Source of the DNA: Sulfobacillus sp. | GTDB taxonomy: Bacteria > Bacillota > Sulfobacillia > Sulfobacillales > Sulfobacillaceae | Direction: 5' to 3' | Length of the DNA stretch: 64,000 bases | Assembly: GCA_027309085.1 (NCBI GenBank) | Contig: DAIDDL010000021.1 | Location: 1-64,000 of the forward strand | Shown: piece after piece, positions 16,071-24,507 of the stretch | Layout: the number at the start of each line of letters is the position of its first letter | Numbering within the stretch: the stretch's first letter is position 1 | Notes under the pieces: model-generated | What the model saw: only the letters and a program-made list of their open reading frames with translations | Database searches by the model: none | What the model was told of the DNA's origin: nothing | Program-made: the position numbers and the translations under genes

Positions 16071-17222
16071 ATGGCAATGGTCAACCGCAACCCAGCGTGG
16101 GCGCGGCAAGAGGAAGCGTTGCGCGGCCTCGATTTAAACACGATCATTCCGATGCTGTGGCCGGAAGCCCAAGGACCCCGGTCTGACGGCGGCCGGTGGA
16201 TGCAGTGGCACTTTCCCAATGAGGAGCTCAAAATTAATGTGGCGCCTGATGGCAAGGGTTTTGTCGCTTGGGATTGCCGTTCGGGGAGCGGCCGCATCAA
16301 CAGTCGCGGCCCGTCCACGGGCACCTATGCGGCGATGCTCGTCCAAGCCGTGGAAGGCCGGCCCTTTCCCGACGCCATCCAACGGTTGAAATCGGCGGGG
16401 ATGTTGGCAGAGGGCTTTATCGCCCAACCGTCTTCCACGCAGAAAGAGAGCCTGACCATGACATCCCAGAGCGGGTCTGGAGCATTCCGTTACACCTATG
16501 ATTACAGCCGCCCTTATCTGCCGGTACGGAACTATTTGGTCGGCATGCGCGGCATTCCCGAATGGATCGTCAAAGCCGCCTGGGACGCGGGCCAAATCCA
16601 AAAGGGATACGGTCCCATCAATCAACATTACGTCCTCTTTCCCTGTCGGGATTGGTCTCAAGACGATACGACGCCCCACGGTCCCAAGGCCGTCGGAGCG
16701 CTCAAACGGTGGATGGACCCCACTCCGCCTAATAATCCTGATTACACGAAAATGGCGATGCCCGGCACCAACAAAAAAGCGGGGTGGTGGCAATTCTCAC
16801 AAGACAACTCACCCAAGGACATTGTGGTCATTACCGAGCAGCCGATCGATGCCCTCTCCGTGATGGCCGCTGCTCAACAATTAGGCCAGCCTGACCAGAT
16901 AGCGGTGATTGGCTTCGGGGGGCAAGGGGGGGTGACTGAAAAACTCGTCTCGACGGGGACGCACATCATCATTGCGACAGACCACGATCGTGCCGGTGTG
17001 GGATACGCTCAGGATATTGAACAGAAAGCCCACCGACTCCCTAGCATTCAGAGCGTCACCCGTTGTCTCCCCCCGCAGGGACAGGATTGGAACGAATGGT
17101 GGAAAGCCGACCCGCAAGCAGCGACCCAAGCGCTGAAAGATGCCCTGGATGCCGCGTGGGAGCATGCCAAGGATCCCAATCCATTCGCCCTGCACCAAAG
17201 GATCTCTGATCTCGACCGCTAG
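16071..17222 (+). CDS. Toprim-domain primase-like protein
   Basis: This 383-residue protein has an N-terminal part reminiscent of DNA-processing proteins on conjugative elements (residues 1-130, with VAWDCRSGSGRINSRG). Its C-terminal Toprim domain shows VVITEQPIDALSVMAA near residue 248, carrying the catalytic glutamate, then IGFGGQGG and ATDHDRAGVGYA near residue 303, the DxD metal pair. It ends with DWNEWWKAD, a common Toprim-primase tail. A role in priming the complementary strand after transfer, or in replication of the element, is likely. No zinc finger of the DnaG type is seen. The ATG follows AGGAGGTGG in the conserved leader. Confidence 0.75.
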   Translation: MAMVNRNPAWARQEEALRGLDLNTIIPMLWPEAQGPRSDGGRWMQWHFPNEELKINVAPDGKGFVAWDCRSGSGRINSRGPSTGTYAAMLVQAVEGRPFPDAIQRLKSAGMLAEGFIAQPSSTQKESLTMTSQSGSGAFRYTYDYSRPYLPVRNYLVGMRGIPEWIVKAAWDAGQIQKGYGPINQHYVLFPCRDWSQDDTTPHGPKAVGALKRWMDPTPPNNPDYTKMAMPGTNKKAGWWQFSQDNSPKDIVVITEQPIDALSVMAAAQQLGQPDQIAVIGFGGQGGVTEKLVSTGTHIIIATDHDRAGVGYAQDIEQKAHRLPSIQSVTRCLPPQGQDWNEWWKADPQAATQALKDALDAAWEHAKDPNPFALHQRISDLDR

Positions 17223-17346
17223 CGCGCCGCCCGCAAAACGGGGGGTGTTATGAGACCTGCCCGTTCGCGAATGGGGCTGAGAATGGCCGGATAAAGTACC
17301 AAATATGGCAATTAATGGGGTACAGCAGAGGGAAGGAGACCGACTT

Positions 17347-18513
17347 ATGCAAATCCTCTTCATGGGATACGAAGCAACCGATTCACGCTTGCTCGAAGCA
17401 CACAGCGCGGGCTATGCGGCTGACAATCGCCCAGGCCCGTTCGATTCCACGGCTCAAGGGACATTCTGGAACAGCCTCACCTTGGCTCCCCCCGATATCG
17501 TTTGGATTCACTGGGAGTCCCTAGTCCCTCCCGACATCGGGTCTTTGCGCCGATTCCGGGTCGCACGGCCCGCCGTGCGTATGATTGTGGACATTCCCGA
17601 TACCCTAGAACCTCCGGCTCCCGGCTTAGGCGATCTGGTGGGAATGGGTCTTTACGACATTGTCCACACAACGCAAACCTTGGCGTCAGTCATCCAGTCT
17701 CCCTCATCCTATGCAGACGCCGTCCGCTGGCAACACGACGGCGTCCGGGCTTTGGACGCCACATCCTCGACGCCAGCTGCTCCGCACATCATTGAGCGCG
17801 TGGTGGAAAAGCGGGTGGCTCTGACCAATCGCCCTGTATTAATGGGGGTGTGGGGTGCGCTTCCCGGTGTGGGGACGAGTACGCTGGCATTTGAGATCGG
17901 TCGGCTGTTGGGCCGGCAAAACCACACCGCTCTCCTTGATCATCCGCGGAACAAAGAATCCCGCAGTGCTTGCGAATACATGAGTGGGTTGCATGTACTC
18001 GCGAACGACCACATGGATACACTGCCCAAACGTTTGCGTGTCTGGCCGACAGGCTGGGGGGCAGATTATCCCCTCACGGACGCGGTCGTCCCCCAGCGCC
18101 CTCCGGCTCCGGACTGGCAGGCAATTTTTCGGAATCGCACCGCGGCTTATTTGATAGTCGATGCCGGATTGTACGTGTCAGGCATGAGCCGCGACGGCTC
18201 CTGGCAAAGCGTCCTGTGGGACAACGCGGATCTGAATGTCGTGTTGCTCCCCCCTAGTCACACGCGCATTGCGGGGGCGGCGCACTGGATTGGACTGTCC
18301 GCAGACAGAAACTTAGATCCCACGAATTTGCGCGTAGGGGTCTTTGGACCACCCTTAGCGGGTGCGTATCAGATGTCAGTCAAAGGTGCGCGGATTTGGC
18401 CGTTGCGGTGGCCGTCTGAAAAAGACGCTGATGCGATGTTGGAGCAATTGCTTGCTCCCTTATTACCGGACCGGCCCAGACAAAGGGGGTGGTTTCGTAG
18501 GAACAAGGGCTGA
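17347..18513 (+). CDS. CpaE/TadZ-like MinD-family ATPase
   Basis: This 388-residue protein has an N-terminal domain (residues 1-120) resembling a receiver domain without conserved phosphoacceptor, then a MinD/ParA-type domain with the deviant Walker motif WGALPGVGTSTLAFEIGRLL near residue 170 and a downstream ILVDAGLYVSG-like strand. CpaE/TadZ proteins combine the same two parts and place pilus or secretion machines at a cell site. The ATG at 17347 follows GGAAGGAGA. On a conjugative element it could position the transfer machine or serve as a second partition protein. The signature lysine of ParA (KGGxGKT) is absent, so ATP use is uncertain. Confidence 0.65.
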   Translation: MQILFMGYEATDSRLLEAHSAGYAADNRPGPFDSTAQGTFWNSLTLAPPDIVWIHWESLVPPDIGSLRRFRVARPAVRMIVDIPDTLEPPAPGLGDLVGMGLYDIVHTTQTLASVIQSPSSYADAVRWQHDGVRALDATSSTPAAPHIIERVVEKRVALTNRPVLMGVWGALPGVGTSTLAFEIGRLLGRQNHTALLDHPRNKESRSACEYMSGLHVLANDHMDTLPKRLRVWPTGWGADYPLTDAVVPQRPPAPDWQAIFRNRTAAYLIVDAGLYVSGMSRDGSWQSVLWDNADLNVVLLPPSHTRIAGAAHWIGLSADRNLDPTNLRVGVFGPPLAGAYQMSVKGARIWPLRWPSEKDADAMLEQLLAPLLPDRPRQRGWFRRNKG

Positions 18514-18613
18514 GGGTAAAGAGTTTCGAAAATGTTCGGCTCTCGACCCAATCAGGAACCAGAGATGCGAGTGCCGTAGGGCATGGAGGCACTCTGGAAG
18601 AAAGGAGAAGCTT

Positions 18614-18895
18614 ATGCTGACCCAAGATCCATCCACAGATCATCCGGTAGTCCTCACCTACCGTTTCCGCAGGCAATGGAATCGCCTGCCTCCAGAGACC
18701 CAAGTTGTTGTGGGAAAAATGCTAGCGAAATTGCGGTCCGGGCACTGCCGGATGACAGCTCTTACCGCATACCCGGGTCTTTACGAACTGCGCGTCTCTA
18801 GCAGCCTGCGTCTCATCGTGGAGCGGCCCTTTGCTGCCGGCGGCACGATTGTACGCAGTGTGGTCGAGCACGGGTCTATTTTGCGGCGGCCATGA
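18614..18895 (+). CDS. RelE/YoeB-like toxin candidate
   Basis: This 93-residue basic protein has the layout of RelE-family mRNA interferases: TYRFRRQWNRLP, two helices, then LTAYPGLYELRVSSSLRLIV and a C-terminal strand (IVRSVVEHGSILRRP). The strand pair with ELRV...RLIVER is the most RelE-like part. The ATG at 18614 follows AAAGGAG. No clear antitoxin lies directly next to it; the small cysteine-rich gene downstream is not antitoxin-like. It may be a solitary toxin or a decayed toxin-antitoxin pair. Family assignment is tentative. Confidence 0.5.
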   Translation: MLTQDPSTDHPVVLTYRFRRQWNRLPPETQVVVGKMLAKLRSGHCRMTALTAYPGLYELRVSSSLRLIVERPFAAGGTIVRSVVEHGSILRRP

Positions 18896-19005
18896 GGGAT
18901 GCAAGGTGAATCGTGGCCTTCGCCAGGTGAGCGCGTGTTGGTTTGAATCGTTGCAGCCCTGCCTCACGGTGGGGCCTTTCTTTACTTGGGAGGGGGAAGA
19001 GGCCG

Positions 19006-19206
19006 ATGGCAGAAACAACTATGCCCGTCACCGAGAACAGCGCCGTCACGACTTGCACCGCGGCACACTGCCGGTATTGTCACGCTGCCGCCGACTACCT
19101 GGGAGTGCCACAGGGCCATCCGCAGGGGTGTCATGCTGCGAAGCGGGCCGATCAGTGGGGGGAATTAGCGGCATTCGACTATTTACGCACACTAGCGCAG
19201 AAATAA
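19006..19206 (+). CDS. Small cysteine/histidine-rich protein
   Basis: This 66-residue protein contains TCTAAHCRYCHAAADYLGV and a further GCHAAKRAD, giving four Cys and three His in about 30 residues, which could hold a zinc ion. The ATG at 19006 follows GGGAGGGGGAAGAGG. It stands 21 bases before topoisomerase III and is probably co-transcribed with it. No family is recognised. Confidence 0.5.
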   Translation: MAETTMPVTENSAVTTCTAAHCRYCHAAADYLGVPQGHPQGCHAAKRADQWGELAAFDYLRTLAQK

Positions 19207-19227
19207 AAGGATGGGAGACTGATTGCT

Positions 19228-21357
19228 GTGTATTTAATCGTAACCGAAAAACCGTCCGTGGCCCGCGACATTGCCGCAGTGCTGGGTTCGCCCCAAAAGT
19301 CTGAAGGTTATTTGACTATTGGCAACTGGATTGTGACGTGGGCTTTAGGACATCTAGTGACCTTGGCCGAGCCGAAAACTTATGACGATGCATGGGAGAA
19401 ATGGCGTTTCGACACCCTGCCCATGCTGCCAGAGGCCTTTAAATTAACTCCGGTGCCAAAAAGTGCCGCACAACTGAACATCGTCAAAGGGCTCCTGACT
19501 CGTCACGATATTGGAGAAATTGTCTGTGCTACCGATGCCGACCGCGAAGGCGAACTCATCTTCCGGTACATCTACCGATATAGTGCCTGCACCAAACCCG
19601 TGAAGCGGCTTTGGTTGTCGGAGACGACGCCTGCAGCGATTCAGATCGCTCTTAAAACGATGAAGCCAGCCAGTGCCTACGACGCCTTGGCCCAGGCCGC
19701 CGAAGCACGGAGCCAAGCTGACTGGCTCGTAGGACTCAATGCCACCCGTGCCTTCACGATGCGCCACGGTCTTCCATGTCAGGGGGCCTTGTCGGTCGGA
19801 CGCGTGCAGACGCCAACCTTGCGGATTATCGCGGACAGAGACGCTGACATTCGGGCTTTTCAGCCTGTGCCTTACTATCAGGTGGCCGTGACGTTTCAGA
19901 GCCGACAGGGACCGTATAGGGCCCTGTGGACGGCTTTGCGCACAGAAGCTGACCATCCTGACCGTCTGTCCGATAAAGCCCAGGCACAAGCCGTGGCTGT
20001 CAAGGTGCCACCGGGCACTACGGGTCAGATTCAGTCTATCGAGACAAAGCGCGTTGTGGTGTCTCCGCCCTTGTTGTTCTCGCTCAACGATCTCCAAAAA
20101 GAGACCAACCAGCGCTTCGGACTGACCGCCCAGCAAGCTTTAGACATCGCGCAAAACCTCTATGAGAAGCACCTGACAAGCTATCCGCGAACGGATGCCA
20201 AATATATCACTGCGAACGTGGCTACCACAGTGCCCGAACGGGTGAGAGGACTTGTGAGCGTTTACGGTGACGTGGTGTCGCAGATCCCGATGCCCTTGAA
20301 TACCGTCCGGATTGTGAACGACGCGAAGGTGGGGGACGCCGGTCACCATGCGATTATTCCTACTGGGCAAGCGGTCTCGGAACTGAGTGACACCGAGCAG
20401 AAAGTCTATGACCTCATTGTCCGCCGTTTTCTGGCAAGCCTCTTGCCGGCGGGGGAGGATGAACGGACCATCATGACCACCATTGCAGCCGGAGAGACAT
20501 TTCAGACTCAAGGTACCGCGGTTGTCACGCTGGGATGGCGGCTTGCCATCAAGGCCCTGCCGGAAAGCGAGGCCGAAGGGAAAGAAGAGGGAGACAATAA
20601 CGCCATTCCTGCCGGATTGCATGACGGAGAGCGCGTTACGGTCGAAAAAGTCGATATTCTTCAGAAAGAGACCAAAGCGCCGCCTAAAATTAACGATGCC
20701 TCGCTGTTAACGTTGATGGAAAAGCATGGCCTCGGCACTCCTGCCACCCGGGCCCGGATTGTGGAGGTCTTGCTGATCAGAAGCTATGTGGAACGGCAGA
20801 AAAAGGCGGTGGTCAGCACGGAGAAAGGGCGGGCGTTGCTGAACGTGGTGCCGGCGACAGCCCAGTCCCCGGAGCTCACGGGGCAATGGGAAGCCCAGCT
20901 GGAAGCGATAGCCGCAGGGACGGGAAAGGCCGGCGACTTCATGCAGGCCATTCGCGCGTATACGCAGGAGTTGGTGATGGCGGCCCAAGGGCAGGCGGCC
21001 ATGGCGGTGGGCACCGATCTGGGGGCATGCCCGGTGTGTCAGACCGGACGCATCGTCGCCAGCAAGAAAGGTTGGGGCTGCTCCCGATGGCGGGAAGGCT
21101 GCTCGTTTACTATTTGGAAGACAATCGCGGGCAAAGCGCTCACCGCCTCCGACGTAAAGACCCTGCTCGCCGGCAAAACGACCCGGGAGATACGCGGTTT
21201 CACCTCGAAAGCCGGGAAACCGTTCAGCGCGCAGCTCACGTTGAATAAGGCAACCGGCGCTGTCGCATTTGTGTTCTCGCAAAAGGAGGATCAGCCCCAT
21301 GCCAAAGCGCACCCTCGGCAGAATGCGGGACGGACGCATTCGGGCCGCCCTGTATGA
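19228..21357 (+). CDS. topB: DNA topoisomerase III (type IA), element-encoded
   Basis: This 709-residue enzyme starts MYLIVTEKPSVARDIAAVLG (GTG start), the Toprim domain opening of TopB, with CATDADREGELIFRYIY carrying the acidic metal triad near residue 95. The active-site tyrosine lies in LTSYPRTDAKYIT near residue 318. LPCQGALSVGRVQTPTL is another conserved topoisomerase block. A C-terminal zinc ribbon (CPVCQTGRI...CSRWREGC) and a TopB-type repeat complete it. Plasmid- and ICE-borne copies resolve replication or transfer intermediates. Its 3' end overlaps the following phospholipase D gene by 59 bases. Confidence 0.93.
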   Translation: MYLIVTEKPSVARDIAAVLGSPQKSEGYLTIGNWIVTWALGHLVTLAEPKTYDDAWEKWRFDTLPMLPEAFKLTPVPKSAAQLNIVKGLLTRHDIGEIVCATDADREGELIFRYIYRYSACTKPVKRLWLSETTPAAIQIALKTMKPASAYDALAQAAEARSQADWLVGLNATRAFTMRHGLPCQGALSVGRVQTPTLRIIADRDADIRAFQPVPYYQVAVTFQSRQGPYRALWTALRTEADHPDRLSDKAQAQAVAVKVPPGTTGQIQSIETKRVVVSPPLLFSLNDLQKETNQRFGLTAQQALDIAQNLYEKHLTSYPRTDAKYITANVATTVPERVRGLVSVYGDVVSQIPMPLNTVRIVNDAKVGDAGHHAIIPTGQAVSELSDTEQKVYDLIVRRFLASLLPAGEDERTIMTTIAAGETFQTQGTAVVTLGWRLAIKALPESEAEGKEEGDNNAIPAGLHDGERVTVEKVDILQKETKAPPKINDASLLTLMEKHGLGTPATRARIVEVLLIRSYVERQKKAVVSTEKGRALLNVVPATAQSPELTGQWEAQLEAIAAGTGKAGDFMQAIRAYTQELVMAAQGQAAMAVGTDLGACPVCQTGRIVASKKGWGCSRWREGCSFTIWKTIAGKALTASDVKTLLAGKTTREIRGFTSKAGKPFSAQLTLNKATGAVAFVFSQKEDQPHAKAHPRQNAGRTHSGRPV

Positions 21358-22576
21358 AGCTATCGGGAGTTTGGCAGGCCTGTTAAGGCCGCCGGTAACA
21401 CCGGGTAAGCATTACCGGAAACAGCCCGGGAACCCAGAAACCGGCAGGATGCGGCGCCGCGGGGAAAGACAAGACACGGCGATACCGGAGACCCAGAGGC
21501 GCTGGACTGCAGGGCGTCTCACCTATTCCACCATGATGCGTGGGACGGGGCTCGTCCTTGTGGGCCTGCTCTCGGGCTGTGGTGTTGCCCAGGCGGCAGG
21601 GGTGGCCTCTCCTGTTGCCGCCCCACCCAAGACTCCGATCACGGCGCTGTCGTGGATTAGTGAGCCGCAAGCGGGATTTTCTCCCTGGCGCGCCGCACTC
21701 CGCCAAGTCCAGACAGGCGTGGACGTCAATGCGTATCTGCTGACGGATTCCGCCTATGTCCAGGATTTGCGCCAGATCGCACGCCGCGGCATTCCGGTCC
21801 GGATCATCCTGGCCGCCAATCCCTATCACGATGCGGCCGCGATCCCCGAAGAGAAGTCGCTCCTGGCCGGCAGCCGCATCACTTGGCATTGGGCACCAGC
21901 CCGCTTTGACAGGGCGTATGCCATGGATCACGCCAAATATCTGATCGTCAATCCCGGGACACCGCAGGCCGTGGCCATTGTGGGTTCGCCGAATGGGACA
22001 TGGAGTGCGTTTGATGGCGCCAACGCTGAGGATGCGATCGAAACAACACGCTTAGCGCTGACCACGGCACTCACCCAGGTGTTTCACGCCGACTGGACGG
22101 GCCGTCCGGCTGGAGTGGCTCCCCGCCATATCTTGGTCTTATCGCCCGGGGCCCGGTCGGCATTCGTGACCCTCGTGGCCGGGTCTGGGCCGGTGGCGGT
22201 CACGGCCGAAGAATTGGGCGATGTGCCCGCGCTCTATCGCGCCCTGGCGGCCCATGGGCCCAACGCCCGGCTGCTCGTGCCGACCAGCCTCCTGACATCG
22301 CGCACCGCGCAAAGAACCGTGGCCTTTCTGCGCCAGGCGGGCGTGCAGGTCCACACCTTACGCCGTCCTTATGTACATGCCAAATGTCTGATCACAGCCC
22401 AGCAGACGTGGGTGGGCTCCCAGAATTGGTCGGAGCCCTCCATGGATAATAACCGGGAAGTGGGCGTGACGACAGCGAATCCCACGGTGCATGCGCACGC
22501 GCTGGCATGGTTTAATCAGCTTTGGGCCCAGGCCGTACCGTGGCAAGGCCGTTTAGTCCCTAGGGAAGGAGGATAA
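21299..22576 (+). CDS. Exported phospholipase D-family protein with two HKD motifs
   Basis: This 425-residue protein has two phospholipase D-type sites: AMDHAKYLIVN (near residue 215) followed by VGSPNGTWS, and YVHAKCLITAQQTWVGSQNW near residue 360. Two HKD motifs in one chain make a complete active site for a nuclease or phospholipase. About 75 basic residues precede a hydrophobic segment with a lipobox-like end (GLVLVGLLSGCG near residues 82-94), so it may be an exported lipoprotein; alternatively the true start is the ATG pair at 21530-21536. The ATG at 21299 follows AAAGGAGG within topB. An extracellular nuclease in a conjugation region could clear surface DNA or target rivals. Confidence 0.75.
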   Translation: MPKRTLGRMRDGRIRAALYEAIGSLAGLLRPPVTPGKHYRKQPGNPETGRMRRRGERQDTAIPETQRRWTAGRLTYSTMMRGTGLVLVGLLSGCGVAQAAGVASPVAAPPKTPITALSWISEPQAGFSPWRAALRQVQTGVDVNAYLLTDSAYVQDLRQIARRGIPVRIILAANPYHDAAAIPEEKSLLAGSRITWHWAPARFDRAYAMDHAKYLIVNPGTPQAVAIVGSPNGTWSAFDGANAEDAIETTRLALTTALTQVFHADWTGRPAGVAPRHILVLSPGARSAFVTLVAGSGPVAVTAEELGDVPALYRALAAHGPNARLLVPTSLLTSRTAQRTVAFLRQAGVQVHTLRRPYVHAKCLITAQQTWVGSQNWSEPSMDNNREVGVTTANPTVHAHALAWFNQLWAQAVPWQGRLVPREGG

Positions 22577-22584
22577 GAGCGACG

Positions 22585-22947
22585 ATGGAAAGTCTCCTGG
22601 TGATTGTCGCGGGGAGTATGATCCTTGCTCACGAAGGGGCGCATGTGCTGGTGACGCGGCTCCTCGGTGGACAGTTTCGGCGGGTGATGTTTCGCGGGGT
22701 GGCGGTCGGCGTGGAACTCACCGTTACCGGGCTCTCGCCAGCCACTGTGGCATGGACTCTGATTGCCGGGCCGCTGGCCGAGGCGCTGGTCGCCGGGATA
22801 GTGGTCGCCCTCGCACCTTGGGCGTCCACTTGGTGGGGACTCCTGCTGGCCGTCCAGTGGGGGGCCAATGTGGTGCCGTGGGGCTTTTTTCCCAATGGCG
22901 GGACCCGGTTGTGGCGGCTCTGGCACGCCCGCGCCGCAGCGTCCTAA
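22585..22947 (+). CDS. M50-like membrane metallopeptidase (small)
   Basis: This 120-residue membrane protein has LAHEGAHVLVTRLLGG near residue 14, an HExxH zinc motif inside a membrane segment. Later NVVPWGFFPNGGTRLW near residue 93 resembles the N-P-D-G motif of site-2 proteases, although with G in place of D. Hydrophobic segments lie around residues 1-25, 48-75 and 80-100. Site-2 proteases cut membrane-bound regulators. It follows the phospholipase D-like gene by eight bases and is likely co-expressed. The degenerate second motif leaves activity open. Confidence 0.6.
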   Translation: MESLLVIVAGSMILAHEGAHVLVTRLLGGQFRRVMFRGVAVGVELTVTGLSPATVAWTLIAGPLAEALVAGIVVALAPWASTWWGLLLAVQWGANVVPWGFFPNGGTRLWRLWHARAAAS

Positions 22948-22987
22948 GTGGTCCACCATCTATAGAAACGAAAGGTCGGGGTGTCCA

Positions 22988-23194
22988 ATGTGCGAATTAT
23001 CCTGTAGGGAGATGACGTTTTACACGATTCCGGAAGTGGCGCAGATGTTACGGTGTTCTCCGCGGACCGTGCATGCCATGATTCATGCTCAGCGGCTGCC
23101 CGCTATTATTATTGGCAAAAACCGCTACCGGATCCCGCAGCAGGCTTTGCGGGATTTTTTGCATCCCGAGAACGAGAAGGAGAAAACGCCATGA
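22988..23194 (+). CDS. Small helix-turn-helix protein, excisionase-like
   Basis: This protein of 68 residues (60 if translation starts at the ATG at 23012) has FYTIPEVAQMLRCSPRTVHA followed by MIHAQRLPAIIIGKNRYRIP and a C-terminal helix (QQALRDFL). This is the MerR-type winged-helix pattern of excisionase-family proteins. These bend DNA at attachment sites or regulate transcription. It overlaps the next start by ATGA. As an excisionase it would partner the serine integrase near 52 kb, but serine recombinase partners are usually unrelated, so a regulator is equally possible. Confidence 0.7.
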   Translation: MCELSCREMTFYTIPEVAQMLRCSPRTVHAMIHAQRLPAIIIGKNRYRIPQQALRDFLHPENEKEKTP

Positions 23195-23532
23195 CGTGGT
23201 ATCTCAGCGGTCCGATGACGGGCTTGCCGGACCTCAACCGGTCTGCTTTTCATGCAGCGACCGCTCGGATTCGGGCCGCAGGCCATGACGTCTTGAATCC
23301 CGCGGAACTGTGCCCTCCAGGGATCTCGTGGGAACAGGCCATGGCGATTGACTTGGTGGCGCTAGACACCGCCGATGGTGTGATCACGCTGCCGGGGTGG
23401 CAGAAGTCTCGGGGTGCCCAAATTGAGGTAAAAAAAGCGCGGCAACGCGGGTTACCGGTTCACTCGCTGCACGACTGGTTGCCTACGCGAACGTTCTCAC
23501 AAGGCGCGCGCGAACTGGAGGAATACGAATGA
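23191..23532 (+). CDS. DUF4406-like nucleoside 2-deoxyribosyltransferase-fold protein
   Basis: This 113-residue protein starts MTWYLSGPMTGLPDLNRSAF and contains LNPAELCPPGISWEQAMAID, ALDTADGVITLPGWQKSRGA and EVKKARQRGLPV. This order is typical of the small DUF4406 group related to nucleoside deoxyribosyltransferases, frequent on phages and mobile elements. The likely role is nucleotide modification or recycling, but no substrate is known. Its ATG overlaps the stop of the helix-turn-helix gene. Confidence 0.75.
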   Translation: MTWYLSGPMTGLPDLNRSAFHAATARIRAAGHDVLNPAELCPPGISWEQAMAIDLVALDTADGVITLPGWQKSRGAQIEVKKARQRGLPVHSLHDWLPTRTFSQGARELEEYE

Positions 23533-23592
23533 CCTGCGCGATACGTCTTAAAGTTCGGTATACTACACAGGAAGAGGAGGGGAGGAGGAGTC

Positions 23593-23799
23593 ATGACACG
23601 CGATGTCGCTGCGTTGATTCTCACTGCGATGAATACCTGCTGGCGCGAACCCATCACCCTTCCGACATTGCTAGGCCTTTTGCGTGAGCAACAACCGCCC
23701 GGCGAATGGATTGGGCCCGGGCGGCAACTCTTTGCCGATGTCGTGATGGGTCAGCGGACGGAGGCGTCCTTGCGCAACCGACTCAGGCCCATCAAATGA
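23593..23799 (+). CDS. Small hypothetical protein at the end of the conjugation module
   Basis: This 68-residue protein follows a strong ribosome site (GAGGAGGGGAGGAGG). It has a helical N terminus (VAALILTAMNTCWRE) and a Pro/Gly-rich middle. Its last codons overlap the end of the Tn3 tnpA remnant on the other strand, so the C terminus may have been altered by the insertion. No family is recognised. Confidence 0.45.
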   Translation: MTRDVAALILTAMNTCWREPITLPTLLGLLREQQPPGEWIGPGRQLFADVVMGQRTEASLRNRLRPIK

Positions 23800-24163
23800 T
23801 CGCATTTACCACTAATCCTAGCGCATGCAGTTGGTCCTCTTGGCCCTCGCGGTACGCTTGATGCAATTCGCCCCGTTTGCCGTAGAACTCCGAGGGTGGG
23901 AGGCTATGACGCGCTTCTCCGCGATTGAGTTGAGTGAGAATACGTCGGCGATAGCCTTCATCGTCCAGATACGCTAATAAATACCGCGTCTTGTAAATTC
24001 GCCCGAGTTCGCCAATGGCCCGACCTAACACGGTGGGCCGACCGCCATGTTGCAAGGTTCGAATGAGCGTGGTGGCATGCACCGTCCCCCACTTCAAGGA
24101 TCCGGCGACCCGAAGCATGTCCTCTCAATCGCGCAAGGCGGGTAGTGGCGTCCGACGGATCGG
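23792..24163 (-). pseudogene. C-terminal remnant of a Tn3-family transposase (tnpA)
   Basis: Read on the minus strand, the frame gives MLRVAGSLKWGTVHATTLIR, then RAIGELGRIYKTRYLLAYLD, RRRILTQLNRGEARHSL and YREGQEDQLHALGLVVNAI. This is the characteristic end of Tn3-family TnpA. The 3' end stops at NAII where intact enzymes continue for many residues. Just upstream, a TGA at 24125-24127 replaces the conserved Trp before ...EDMLRV. The remaining 5' two thirds of the gene are absent. It is therefore a dead fragment, and marks the left edge of an old Tn3-type insertion. Confidence 0.85.
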
Positions 24164-24507
24164 GCCATACTCCACGGAAATTCTAACCACCGGGGGCAGC
24201 AAACCGTCGAGTACGGACGTCATATTCCAACCATGGTGGAGATTGCCGAAGAGGGTGACTTGGACTAAAAAACGGGAAATTCCAACCTCAAATTGCACTT
24301 AGCCATCATTGTTTGGTGGCGGGTCAGATTCTGTATAGCTATTGTACCAGGGTTCCGTACCGACTCTATAGATCCTTGTCCAAAGGCTAAAAAGCACCAG
24401 AGGCAGTCAATAGGTGGTCATGGATTTCGCTGTGAGTACGTACAGGGTTGTGCTCATGGTGTCAGTATTCTATGCTATCGATAAAGACAAGATGATTGGA
24501 GGACAGA
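24164..24507. other. Gene-free stretch between the Tn3 remnant and the helicase gene
   Basis: No reading frame with a ribosome site or protein-like content is seen. The left part is probably eroded transposon sequence. The right part holds the putative promoter and ribosome site of the helicase-nuclease gene. Confidence 0.4.
24448..24476 (+). promoter_or_regulatory. Possible promoter of the helicase-nuclease gene
   Basis: TTGTGC (24448-24453) and TATGCT (24471-24476) are 17 bases apart, and lie 32 bases before the ATG. Both boxes match the consensus only partly, so this is a weak prediction. Confidence 0.3.
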
